Part shown: positions 1 through 8,016 of the stretch, in pieces
Layout of the letters: every line of letters begins with the position of its first letter
Numbering within the stretch: position 1 is the first letter of the stretch
Assembly: GCA_030348385.1 (NCBI GenBank)
Contig: JAUCFP010000006.1
Location: 2,046,001-2,110,000, forward strand
Reading direction: 5' to 3'
DNA: 64,000 nucleotides
Source: Cytobacillus sp. NJ13
GTDB taxonomy: Bacteria > Bacillota > Bacilli > Bacillales > Cytobacillaceae
Translations under genes and position numbers: made by a program
The notes under the pieces: model-generated
The model's input: the letters and a program-made list of their open reading frames with translations, nothing else
Database searches by the model: none
What the model was told of the DNA's origin: nothing

Positions 1-204
1 AAAGCTGTATTGAAAGCCGATCAGTTCCTCTTCCAGGAACGCACCTAACACAAACCCGCCATTTTTAACCGTTGCCACTGTATGATTAACCGGCACAGCT
101 TCTTCCACACTCCATATTCGAGTTTCAAGTTCGTATACAGCTTCAAGGTCCTTAACTGTATGAAGGTTTTTAATTATCAATGATGTTAACGCTTCTTGCT
201 TCAT
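1..204 (-). CDS. GNAT-like N-acetyltransferase, N-terminal fragment
   Basis: The first 68 codons of a gene that runs off the left edge. ATG at 204 lies six bases after a GGAAAGGGG ribosome binding site. Visible residues (start MKQEALTSLIIKN, then ETRIWS, then a hairpin with GGFVLGAFLEEE and LIGFQYS) look like the beta1-alpha1-beta2-beta3 start of an acetyl-CoA dependent acetyltransferase; the acetyl-CoA binding loop lies outside the window, so the family call is an inference. It follows the YjiH gene on the same strand after 74 bases and may be the last gene of the RpiR-YjiH transcript. Confidence 0.6.
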   Translation of the reverse strand, partial: MKQEALTSLIIKNLHTVKDLEAVYELETRIWSVEEAVPVNHTVATVKNGGFVLGAFLEEELIGFQYSF

Positions 205-278
205 AACCTTCCCCTTTCCTGCATATCCAAAAATATGCCGGCCTATATGCTGGTTTTTTTACGAATGCTTTAAAGTTT

Positions 279-1661
279 CTAAAATAAAATATGAGCCACA
301 GCTGCTACAATTGGCAGCGTTATAATAGTACGCAGAAGGAAAATAAGAATTAAATCCTTAATGCTGACAGGCAGATTTGAACCTAATAGCAGGCCGCCCA
401 TTTCAGACATATATACCAGCTGTGTTACAGAGACACAGGCAATAATAAATCTTGTCATTTCACTTTCAATGCCGCTGCCGATGACAGCTGGAAGGAACAT
501 GTCTGCAAATCCAACCACCATTGTCTGGGCCGCTTCTGCCGCCTCCGGAATTTGCATTAAAGCCAGGACCGGTTCAAACGGCTTGCCAAGAATGGTAAAA
601 GCCGGGGTGAATTCAGCAATTACCAGTGCAACCGTTCCAATCGCCATAACAATTGGCAGAACTCCCATCCACATATCCAAAACGTTTTCAAAACCTTCTT
701 TTACAACTGCTGCAGCACTATTATTTGTACGCGCCTTCTTAATGGCATTATCTAATCCCCATTTTACAGGTGTAGTATGAGAAGGGATATTCGTTTCCGC
801 CTTGAGCTCTGTTCCTTCATAAGCCGTATCGGCTTTCCTTGATAAAGGCGGTATTCGAGGCATTACTATAGCTGCCACCAGACCAGCCAGGATAATCGTT
901 AGATAGTAATGAATGAAATATTGCTCTAAGTTTAAATATTGAATAATTACAATCGTAAATGTAATGGAAACAACTGAGAAAGTTGTTGCCACTACTGCTG
1001 CCTCCCGCTTTGTGTAATATCCTTCTTCATATTGTTTTGTCGTTAACAGGACTCCAATTGTCCCGTCACCTACCCATGATGCCAGACAATCAAGCGAAGC
1101 ACGCCCCGGCAGCTTAAAAACCGGCCTCATAACTTTAATCAACAATGCACCAAAAAATTCGAGGAGACCGAAATTTAATAGAAGCGGCAGCAATAAACCT
1201 GCCAGGAGAAATGTAGTAAATAGTATAGGAATCAGATCATAGATTAAGAGCGCGCCAGTATTCTCGGAATATACCGGTTCCAGACCAAACTCAAATAATG
1301 TAATAATAGCAAAAACTGTACCAAGCAAACGGGCTGCCACCCAAAATTTACTGACATTCAGTAATTTGTTCAGATATGGGCTGTTCAAGATAAAGCCCGG
1401 TTTAAAAATTACTGCTATCAGCGAGCCAATTACTGAAAGAGCCATGATAAAAACAGTAATTGAAGGAATGGAATCTCCCAGTAATCCATTAATTTGATTT
1501 GCTAAATAAGCAACCGGGATGGTAATCCCATCATCTCCTTGAATCGGTACCATAAAAAGTAAAACCCCGACCAGAGAAGGAATTAAAAATTGTAAATAGT
1601 CCCCGGCTGTGTAGGATGCCCTTTCCTCCTGCTGAATCACCTTCTTTGATAGACTGCCCAT
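279..1661 (-). CDS. YjiH-family membrane protein with nucleoside-recognition (Gate) domains
   Basis: A 460-residue polytopic membrane protein, about ten hydrophobic segments, with the two Gate/nucleoside-recognition halves typical of YjiH proteins. The first half centres on residues 140-230 with ASWVGDGTIGVLLTTKQYEEG; the second on residues 330-440 with FADMFLPAVIGSGIESE. ATG at 1661 follows AAGGGGGC at a normal distance. The family is annotated as a putative nucleoside or small-solute transporter, but the substrate is not established. It lies 51 bases after the RpiR regulator on the same strand, so the two are probably cotranscribed and the regulator may sense a related ligand. Confidence 0.8.
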   Translation of the reverse strand: MGSLSKKVIQQEERASYTAGDYLQFLIPSLVGVLLFMVPIQGDDGITIPVAYLANQINGLLGDSIPSITVFIMALSVIGSLIAVIFKPGFILNSPYLNKLLNVSKFWVAARLLGTVFAIITLFEFGLEPVYSENTGALLIYDLIPILFTTFLLAGLLLPLLLNFGLLEFFGALLIKVMRPVFKLPGRASLDCLASWVGDGTIGVLLTTKQYEEGYYTKREAAVVATTFSVVSITFTIVIIQYLNLEQYFIHYYLTIILAGLVAAIVMPRIPPLSRKADTAYEGTELKAETNIPSHTTPVKWGLDNAIKKARTNNSAAAVVKEGFENVLDMWMGVLPIVMAIGTVALVIAEFTPAFTILGKPFEPVLALMQIPEAAEAAQTMVVGFADMFLPAVIGSGIESEMTRFIIACVSVTQLVYMSEMGGLLLGSNLPVSIKDLILIFLLRTIITLPIVAAVAHILF

Positions 1662-1712
1662 TCGTTTTGCCCCCTTTTATTTTTCTTGTTTTAACTCTCC
1701 TGCTGTTCAGAC

Positions 1713-2567
1713 TTACTCAAAAAACAGCTCTTGTTCGGCATACAAAACTTCCAGTTTCTGCTGTCTTTTTGCAATTCTTTCATTATCCCGTTCTTCGATA
1801 CCTGCAATCATTACCTCCAGTAAACTAATTACGGAAGCTATTGAATGATGTCCAGAATCCATAAACTCATCCGTTGTAAGTGTAACTTCTGCCATCTGCC
1901 CGATAGGCGAAAGCTGGCGGTCTGTTATGGCAACAATCCCAGAACCTTGCCTTTCAGCAATGGAAGCAAGCTTTAACGCTTCTTTCCGGTAACGAGGAAA
2001 AGAAAAAATGACAACGGCCGATTTCTCTGTTAAATCACACACATCCTCAGGAAGAAAACCGCTAGGGCTTGAGGCATAAACATTTCCCCTTATTTGTTTA
2101 AGTGTGTAATAAAACCAGTATGCTGCGGCAAAAGAGCTGCCAAAACCCCCAATATAAACCTTGTCTGCCTGGATTAATGCATTAATCGCTTTCCATATTC
2201 CCCTTTCATCAACCTGATCAAGCAATTGGCGAAGTATTTTCCTCTCTTGATCAATGACTCTCCTAAACAGATTCTCTTTCGCTGCATTTTCTATGGAAGA
2301 GTCATTTTCAATGTAATCCTGCTGCTTCCCGGCAAGCCACTCTTTTCTGATTCGATCCTGCATTTGGGAATAACCGCTGAACCCAAGTGCATACGCAAGC
2401 CGAATGACCGTTGTCTCACTGACTCCTGCATTTCTCCCAACTTGAAATGCTGTTAATAGCACAGTTTCATCAGCATGCTCCATAATAAATTCAGCTGCTT
2501 TCCTCTGTCCTGGCGAGAGTGAGGAATAGCTTTCTTTAATCATCTGACTCATTGTTTTCATATCCAT
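1713..2567 (-). CDS. MurR/RpiR-family transcriptional regulator
   Basis: A 284-residue regulator with an N-terminal helix-turn-helix (recognition region around residues 44-62, GVSETTVIRLAYALGFSGY) and a C-terminal SIS domain of about residues 125-260 (VYIGGFGSSFAAAYWFYYTL; VVIFSFPRYRKEAL) that binds phosphosugars in this family. ATG at 2567 follows GAGGAGCC. It is divergent from the PTS permease across a 515-base region with several imperfect dyads, so it most likely controls both that operon and its own transcript with yjiH. The effector is unknown; a phosphosugar made by the PTS is the simplest inference. Confidence 0.88.
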   Translation of the reverse strand: MDMKTMSQMIKESYSSLSPGQRKAAEFIMEHADETVLLTAFQVGRNAGVSETTVIRLAYALGFSGYSQMQDRIRKEWLAGKQQDYIENDSSIENAAKENLFRRVIDQERKILRQLLDQVDERGIWKAINALIQADKVYIGGFGSSFAAAYWFYYTLKQIRGNVYASSPSGFLPEDVCDLTEKSAVVIFSFPRYRKEALKLASIAERQGSGIVAITDRQLSPIGQMAEVTLTTDEFMDSGHHSIASVISLLEVMIAGIEERDNERIAKRQQKLEVLYAEQELFFE

Positions 2568-3082
2568 GCCGGCTCCTCATGAATAGTGAAGGAAAAACTT
2601 CTTATGCAAAGTATAAAGCATGAAATGCTTCTCAAACAAGAAGATTTTCTACTATTCAAAATTATTTTTATTTATACACATCCAGAAATCTACTCTTCCT
2701 TGTGAAGGGAATCCTTCTTTAAGTGAATTTTAAAGGATGAAATACTTCTTTTGCAAGATAAAAATGTATTTTTAGTAAAATGAATTTATTTTTATGCACA
2801 ACAAACAACACATACCTTAAATGATGAAGGAATATCTTCCCTTGGAATGATCGAATTATTAAAGGAATTTTTTTCGATATCCGTAAAAGTTTAAAAAGAA
2901 AACATTTTTTACGCAAACGGTTGCATCATTTATCTACCCGTGTTATTTTAAGATAATAATAAAGCTAAATAGTATTTTCATAGAATAAATTCATGCATTC
3001 ATCGAAATTTTTTTCGTTAAATAATGAAAATGCTTTTTTAGATCATTTAATGAAAGCCCATACAATAAGGGAGAGAAGAACG
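2568..3082. promoter_or_regulatory. Divergent control region between RpiR regulator and PTS operon
   Basis: AT-rich 515-base gap with no convincing gene. It holds four related imperfect dyads at 2615-2631, 2704-2717, 2732-2748 and 2826-2839 (cores such as GAAGGAATATCTTC and AAAGCATGAAATGCTTC), which are candidate RpiR operators. A cre-like element and a possible sigma-A promoter lie at 2912-2946. These are sequence matches only. Confidence 0.5.
2912..2925 (+). promoter_or_regulatory. cre-like CcpA site at the PTS promoter
   Basis: CGCAAACGGTTGCA is near-palindromic and resembles the catabolite-responsive element (TGWAANCGNTNWCA) with mismatches at the edges. It overlaps TTGCAT (2921-2926), which is followed 17 bases later by TATTTT (2944-2949), a possible -35/-10 pair. 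Overlap with the -35 would fit CcpA repression of a PTS permease gene. Confidence 0.4.
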
Positions 3083-4723
3083 ATGAAAAAATTATTTTCT
3101 TTTGATTTCTGGCAAAAGTTTGGGAAAGCATTACTTGTTGTAGTGGCCGTAATGCCAGCTGCAGGAATTATGATTTCACTTGGCAAGCTTGTTGGCATGA
3201 CGGGTACTGACATAGCATTTGTGCAAGCGATTGCACGAGTGCTCGAAGATATCGGATGGGCCATTATTACAAATCTTCATATCTTATTCGCAGTAGCAAT
3301 AGGCGGTTCCTGGGCTAAGGAACGTGCAGGCGGAGCGTTTGCAGCTCTTATTGCCTTCATTCTGATTAATAGAATTACAGGCGCCATATTCGGAGTAAAG
3401 TCCGACATGTTAGGTAACCCTGAGGCCACGGTAAAATCCCTGTTTGGACAAGATCTCATTGTCCCGGACTATTTCACTTCTGTTTTAGGCGCGCCAGCAT
3501 TGAATATGGGAGTGTTCGTCGGGATTATCTCAGGTTTTCTTGGCGCCAATTTATTTAACAAGTATTATAACTATGATAAATTGCCAAATTCACTTTCCTT
3601 TTTCAATGGAAAGCGCTTTGTGCCCTTCACTGTAATTGGCGGCTCTGTTGCAGCAGCGTTGGTCTTATCAATTGTTTGGCCATTTATTCAAGGATTATTA
3701 AATGATTTCGGACAATGGATTGCTACATCACGAAATACAGCGCCCGTTATTGCTCCATTTGTTTTTGGCGCACTGGAACGATTGCTTCTTCCGTTTGGAT
3801 TGCATCATATGCTGACTGTCCCAATTAATTATACGGAGCTTGGCGGAACTTACAAAATCCTGACAGGCTCAAATGCAGGTTCAACGGTGGCTGGACAAGA
3901 TCCGCTATGGCTTGCATGGATTGCCGACCTGAATAACTTTTTGGCTTCAGGAGATACAGAAAGCTACAAGCAGCTGCTGAATGATGTTACCCCTGCCCGC
4001 TTCAAAGTAGGCCAAATGATTCTATCCTCTGCTGCCTTGCTGGGAATTGCGCTTGCCATGTACCGCAATGTAGATCCTGAGAAAAAGAAGAAATACAAAT
4101 CCATGTTCTTTTCTGCTGGTTTGGCAGTATTCTTAACTGGAGTAACTGAACCAATCGAATTTATGTTCATGTTTGCTGCTCCACTTCTTTATATCGTGTA
4201 TGCAGTTATGACAGGTCTGGCATTTGCAATTGTTGATATTATTAATATCCGTGTCCATTCTTTCGGCATCATCGAATTGATTACAAGAACACCAATGATT
4301 TTAAAAGCTGGCTTATGGCTGGATCTTGTAAACTTTGTAATTGCCTGCCTTGTATTCTTCGGATTAAACTTTGGGGTTGCCAATTTTATGATTAAGAAAT
4401 TCAACTTCCCTACTCCAGGGCGCAATGGAAACTACATTGAAGATGAAAACTCCGTTTCGTCATCAGAATCGGCAATTAAGAAAAATTCACTAGCCCCTGT
4501 GTTAATTGAATTATTGGGCGGAAGAGAAAATATTGAAGATGTAGATGCCTGCATGACCCGATTGCGTGTCACAGTAAAGGACACTTCATCAGTTGCTGGT
4601 GAACAGGACTGGAAAAAGAATGGAGCTTTAGGTCTTATCGTTAAGGACAAAGGCGTTCAGGCAATTTATGGACCAAAAGCAGATGTCCTTAAGTCAGATA
4701 TACAAGACCTGCTGGGAGCTTAA
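3083..4723 (+). CDS. PTS sugar permease EIICB, glucose/alpha-glucoside type
   Basis: A 546-residue phosphotransferase permease in the order EIIC then EIIB, with no EIIA. EIIC (about residues 1-430) is a polytopic membrane domain with the family signature VTEPIEFMFMFAAPLLY. EIIB (about 460-546) carries the phosphorylated cysteine at residue 490 in CMTRLR. ATG 3083 is preferred over an in-frame upstream ATG at 2993 because AGGGAGAGAAG lies just before it and the protein then begins MKKLFSFDFWQKFGKALL, as in the family. Domain order fits the MalP/GlvC and NagP group rather than EIIB-first MurP/TreP/BglP. It needs an EIIA-Glc protein from elsewhere. The sugar cannot be read from sequence. Confidence 0.85.
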   Translation: MKKLFSFDFWQKFGKALLVVVAVMPAAGIMISLGKLVGMTGTDIAFVQAIARVLEDIGWAIITNLHILFAVAIGGSWAKERAGGAFAALIAFILINRITGAIFGVKSDMLGNPEATVKSLFGQDLIVPDYFTSVLGAPALNMGVFVGIISGFLGANLFNKYYNYDKLPNSLSFFNGKRFVPFTVIGGSVAAALVLSIVWPFIQGLLNDFGQWIATSRNTAPVIAPFVFGALERLLLPFGLHHMLTVPINYTELGGTYKILTGSNAGSTVAGQDPLWLAWIADLNNFLASGDTESYKQLLNDVTPARFKVGQMILSSAALLGIALAMYRNVDPEKKKKYKSMFFSAGLAVFLTGVTEPIEFMFMFAAPLLYIVYAVMTGLAFAIVDIINIRVHSFGIIELITRTPMILKAGLWLDLVNFVIACLVFFGLNFGVANFMIKKFNFPTPGRNGNYIEDENSVSSSESAIKKNSLAPVLIELLGGRENIEDVDACMTRLRVTVKDTSSVAGEQDWKKNGALGLIVKDKGVQAIYGPKADVLKSDIQDLLGA

Positions 4724-4725
4724 GA

Positions 4726-5511
4726 ATGAAATTATTAACTCTAAACTGCCACTCATGGCAGGAGAATCAGCAGCTGGAAAAAATTAAAATTCTTGCTGAG
4801 GCTATTAAAGAGAACCGATATGATGTCATCGCTCTGCAGGAAGTCAGCCAGTCTATCAAAGCCCCTTTGATAGACAGCCATATCAGAGAAGATAATTATG
4901 CACTGCTGTTAATTGAAGAATTGAGAAAAATAGGTGTGGAAGATTACGTTTTCAAATGGGATTTCTCACATATTGGCTATGATATATATGAAGAGGGTCT
5001 TGCAATCATGACCAGGCATGAAATAAAAGAAGATCACTCATTTTTCATTACAAAAAACCAAGACCAGAAACACTGGAAGACACGAAAAATAGTTGGTATT
5101 AAATTAGTTCATCAAGATAGGCCCATCTCCTTCTATTCTTGTCATCTCGGCTGGTGGCACGATGAAGAAGAATCCTATAAATTCCAGGTTGAATCTCTTC
5201 TTGCACAAGTGCCAAAGGATGAATCCGCCATTTTAATGGGAGATTTCAACAGCTCGGCTTATATCCGCAATGAAGGTTATGACTTTCTGAGAGGCAATGG
5301 GCTCTATGACACTTATGAATTAGCTTCCAAGAAGGATTCGGGTGTTACTGTTAAAGGAAAGATTGCCGGCTGGGATGACAATAAACATGATATGCGGATT
5401 GATTTAATTCTTTCGGCTCAGCCTATCCATCCGAAATATTCACAGGTTATTTTTAACGGCACACACAAGCCCATCATTTCAGATCATTATGGTGTGGAGA
5501 TTGAAATATAG
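4726..5511 (+). CDS. Endonuclease/exonuclease/phosphatase-family hydrolase
   Basis: A 261-residue EEP-fold enzyme. Signature motifs run in order: LTLNCHSWQE near the N-terminus, ALQEV (metal-binding Glu), SCHLGWW (catalytic His region), GDFNSS and a C-terminal SDHYG. There is no signal peptide, so it is cytoplasmic. It starts two bases after the PTS stop codon, which implies translational coupling and a shared substrate path. The fold includes phosphodiesterases and sugar/lipid phosphatases as well as nucleases. Here a phosphoesterase acting on the imported phosphosugar is more likely than a DNA nuclease, but this is inference from context. Confidence 0.8.
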   Translation: MKLLTLNCHSWQENQQLEKIKILAEAIKENRYDVIALQEVSQSIKAPLIDSHIREDNYALLLIEELRKIGVEDYVFKWDFSHIGYDIYEEGLAIMTRHEIKEDHSFFITKNQDQKHWKTRKIVGIKLVHQDRPISFYSCHLGWWHDEEESYKFQVESLLAQVPKDESAILMGDFNSSAYIRNEGYDFLRGNGLYDTYELASKKDSGVTVKGKIAGWDDNKHDMRIDLILSAQPIHPKYSQVIFNGTHKPIISDHYGVEIEI

Positions 5512-5515
5512 GCAA

Positions 5516-5549
5516 AAGTCCCTGACAATTCAGTCAGGGACTTCTTTTT
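5516..5549 (+). terminator. Rho-independent terminator after the PTS operon
   Basis: Perfect 11-bp stem AAGTCCCTGAC / GTCAGGGACTT (5516-5526 with 5533-5543) followed by CTTTTTA. Confidence 0.85.
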
Positions 5550-5585
5550 ACACTTTTAGCCTGCAGCAAAAAGGAGGCTCTTCGC

Positions 5586-6563
5586 TTATCTTTTTTTCCG
5601 CTTCTTTGTCAATCTGCCTAATAGGAAAGCTCCTGCGGCCACACCAATCACAGTATTGGTTTTCTTATTAAATACCTGCTTGGCTACAAGGTTTAAATTC
5701 TGCGGCCTTTCAGCCAGGCGCCTCATGAAGTAGCCGTACCAGTCATTTCCAAAAGGTACATACGTACAGAAATTATAGCCTTCACCTGCAAGCTTAAGCT
5801 GCATATCCTTGCGGAAGCCATAAAGCATTTGAAATTCAAATTTCTCTTTAGGAATATTGTTAGCCCTTACAAAATCTTTTACATGATTAATTACTTTATG
5901 GTCATGTGTTGCAATGGATGTAAATTTGCCATTCAGCAAATGCCATTCTATTAATTTTATAAAGTTAGCATCAATGTCACTTTTTTCCTGAAAAGCAATT
6001 TCTTCTGGCTCCTTATAAGCCCCTTTTACAATCCGCAAGCGGAAATCCTTATATTTCATTAAATCTTCTTCAGCACCCAGAAAATAGGCTTGAATAACTG
6101 TACCAATGTTATTATATTCTTTAGATAATTCATCCAGTAAATCAAATGAAGGCTGCAAACGCTTAGAGTCTTCCATATCCATATTCACAAAAATACCATA
6201 ATGGCTTGCTCTCTCTACTATCTCCCTAACATTTTCAAGACAGAAAGAATAGTCGATATCAAGGCCTAATTGGGAAGGCTTTAAAGATATATGTGCATCC
6301 ACTTGATTTACATGAATGGCCTCTATCACTTCAATTATTTGTTTCTTCGCTTCTGCCGCCTCTTCCTTTTTATATACAAATTCCCCGAGGTTATCGACAG
6401 TACAAGAGATGCCATGAGCGTTAAGCTCTTTTATGCTTTGAATTGCTTCATCTAAATTTGTTCCCGCAACTACACTCTGCGCTCCCAATTTCAGCCCATA
6501 TTTCTTTGCAGCGCTATTCAGTAATTCGTTTTGGGAAAGGCCGATAAACAGATCTTTCAACAT
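5586..6563 (-). CDS. Proline dehydrogenase family protein (PutB/FadM-like)
   Basis: A 325-residue FAD-dependent proline dehydrogenase, which oxidises proline to pyrroline-5-carboxylate. The (beta/alpha)8 barrel shows HGISCTVDNLGEFVY, HISLKPSQLGL, FVNMDMEDS, RIVKGAYKEPEEIAF, SIATHDHKVI and a C-terminal YGYFMRRLAERPQN, where the arginines bind the proline carboxylate. ATG 6563 is chosen over GTG 6593 because AGGGGA precedes it. The last 30 residues (VIGVAAGAFLLGRLTKKRKKR) form a hydrophobic stretch with a basic end that may anchor it to the membrane. No pyrroline-5-carboxylate dehydrogenase gene is adjacent. Confidence 0.88.
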   Translation of the reverse strand: MLKDLFIGLSQNELLNSAAKKYGLKLGAQSVVAGTNLDEAIQSIKELNAHGISCTVDNLGEFVYKKEEAAEAKKQIIEVIEAIHVNQVDAHISLKPSQLGLDIDYSFCLENVREIVERASHYGIFVNMDMEDSKRLQPSFDLLDELSKEYNNIGTVIQAYFLGAEEDLMKYKDFRLRIVKGAYKEPEEIAFQEKSDIDANFIKLIEWHLLNGKFTSIATHDHKVINHVKDFVRANNIPKEKFEFQMLYGFRKDMQLKLAGEGYNFCTYVPFGNDWYGYFMRRLAERPQNLNLVAKQVFNKKTNTVIGVAAGAFLLGRLTKKRKKR

Positions 6564-6720
6564 AGAAATATCCCCTAACTCTTGTAATTTCACAATGAAA
6601 TTATAGCATAGATTTTTAATAAAAATTATTTTGTGAATTTTTATATTTTAAAGATTCCCTATCACTGTTTCGTTAAAACAATGCAGAAGTTCCCAGTTCA
6701 AAAGACAAAATCCCTGTAAA

Positions 6721-6756
6721 CAAAAAAAGTGCCTGGCTATCGGCAGCCAGACTCTT
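6721..6756 (-). terminator. Terminator downstream of tRNA-Val
   Basis: Eight-base stem GTCTGGCT / AGCCAGGC on the minus strand, then a run of seven U residues. Confidence 0.75.
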
Positions 6757-6764
6757 TAAAAGTA

Positions 6765-6837
6765 TGATTCCGACTGGGTTCGAACCAGCGACCTCTACCC
6801 TGTCAAGGTAGCGCTCTCCCAGCTGAGCTACGGAATC
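6765..6837 (-). tRNA. tRNA-Val (anticodon GAC)
   Basis: The minus strand folds into a cloverleaf: acceptor GATTCCG/CGGAATC, D stem GCTC/GAGC, anticodon stem CTACC/GGTAG around loop TTGACAG (anticodon GAC, reading valine GUC), and T arm GCTGG/CCAGT with TTCGAAC (one mismatched pair). Discriminator base is A and CCA is not encoded. It stands alone rather than in a tRNA cluster. Confidence 0.93.
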
Positions 6838-7084
6838 GTTATAACTTTCCCCCTGTGTTGGGGACAATATAAAATATACATCTTTCTTATATAAAAGTCA
6901 ATACCTATATTTCATCCATAATCTATAAGGTTAGCAGCTTTGAAACTAGATTACATTCCTATTACAAATTCTGCATTTATGCCTTAAAGGTATCTTTTTA
7001 GGAATTTTTGCTTTATAATGCCCTCTATATGATTCTTTTGTTAGCTGAATCAAACCATACAGGGTTACGGAAGGAGAAATATTA

Positions 7085-7849
7085 ATGAAGAAACTAATGT
7101 ATCCCTTTTTACTTGTATTAATATCTGCCGTTTTAGCTGCTTGTGGAGCTGATGATGAAAGCAAGAGTGCAGATAAAAAAGAGGAAGCAAAAACAGCTGA
7201 AACCGACCAGCAGGACCAGCAGAAGCAAATGGAAGAAATGCAAAAGAAAATGGACAAGCAAAAGCTTGATGAAGAAAAGACTGTTGCAATCGTTAATGAC
7301 CAGGAAATTCTTGGCCGTGAGTATAACAGCGTCCTTACTTCATCACAAATGATGTATCAGCAAATGGGACAAGACCCTACCACCAAAGATGCTGCTGAGA
7401 AAATCAAGGACCAGACACTCGACAGTCTAGTCGGCCAGACACTTCTCCTACAGGAAGCAGACAAAAAAGGCTACAAAGCTTCTGATGAAGAAGTCAAAAA
7501 GCAGCTGGATGAAACAAAAGGACAATTCAAAGACGACAAGGAATTCGAAACAGCAATGAAACAGGCCGGCCTTAACCCTGACTCATTAGAGAAGGAAATT
7601 GCCAACAATATTAAATATACGAAATATATTAATGGCGAGATTAAACCAGGGGAAGTTACAGATGCTGAAATTCAGAAATTCTATGATGAGTATGCCAGCC
7701 AGGGTGGTGCTGAAGGTCAGGAGCCGCCTAAATTAGAGGAAGTAAAGCCTCAGATCAAACAGCAGCTGGAACAGCAAAAACAGCAGGATATGCTGGTTAA
7801 GCATGTAGAAGAATTGAAGAAAAGTGCAAAAATTGATATTAAGGTATAA
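7085..7849 (+). CDS. SurA_N-type lipoprotein (chaperone-like)
   Basis: A 254-residue exported lipoprotein. The signal peptide MKKLMYPFLLVLISAVLAAC ends in lipobox LAAC with Cys20. A charged, Gln-rich linker (about 25-65) follows. The rest resembles the N-terminal chaperone module of SurA/PrsA: VAIVNDQEILGREYNSVL, then helices with LVGQTLLLQEADKKGYKASDEEV. A C-terminal coiled-coil helix (KPQIKQQLEQQKQQD) closes the module. No parvulin peptidyl-prolyl isomerase domain is present, so it is a chaperone-only SurA-like protein. ATG follows GGAAGGAGA. It is monocistronic, with its own terminator. Confidence 0.82.
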   Translation: MKKLMYPFLLVLISAVLAACGADDESKSADKKEEAKTAETDQQDQQKQMEEMQKKMDKQKLDEEKTVAIVNDQEILGREYNSVLTSSQMMYQQMGQDPTTKDAAEKIKDQTLDSLVGQTLLLQEADKKGYKASDEEVKKQLDETKGQFKDDKEFETAMKQAGLNPDSLEKEIANNIKYTKYINGEIKPGEVTDAEIQKFYDEYASQGGAEGQEPPKLEEVKPQIKQQLEQQKQQDMLVKHVEELKKSAKIDIKV

Positions 7850-7856
7850 GTATCTT

Positions 7857-7888
7857 TAAAACAGTTCCCATTTATGGGAGCTGTTTTT
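7857..7888 (+). terminator. Terminator after SurA_N lipoprotein
   Basis: Stem AAAACAGTTCCCA / TGGGAGCTGTTTT with one G-U pair, followed by T residues. Confidence 0.8.
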
Positions 7889-8016
7889 ATGTGTTAGGAT
7901 TTTAAAAAAGTTCTTTTCCCTATACTGGACTGTTATGACTACTAAATAATTTTCTTCCTTTTCTTTCCCTTGAGAATTTATTTAAATACGGTAATATGTA
8001 TTGGGGAGGATACAAC

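Noticed and set aside
361..780. 139-residue plus-strand frame
   Set aside because: It lies wholly inside yjiH on the other strand and has no ribosome site or domain pattern.
2719..2916. 65-residue minus-strand frame in the RpiR-PTS gap
   Set aside because: AT-rich, Lys/Leu/Phe composition, no ribosome site; the region reads better as regulatory.
6673..6867. 64-residue minus-strand frame with the sequence SVAQLGERYLDRVEVAGSN
   Set aside because: It is the conceptual translation of the tRNA-Val gene, a frequent false protein.
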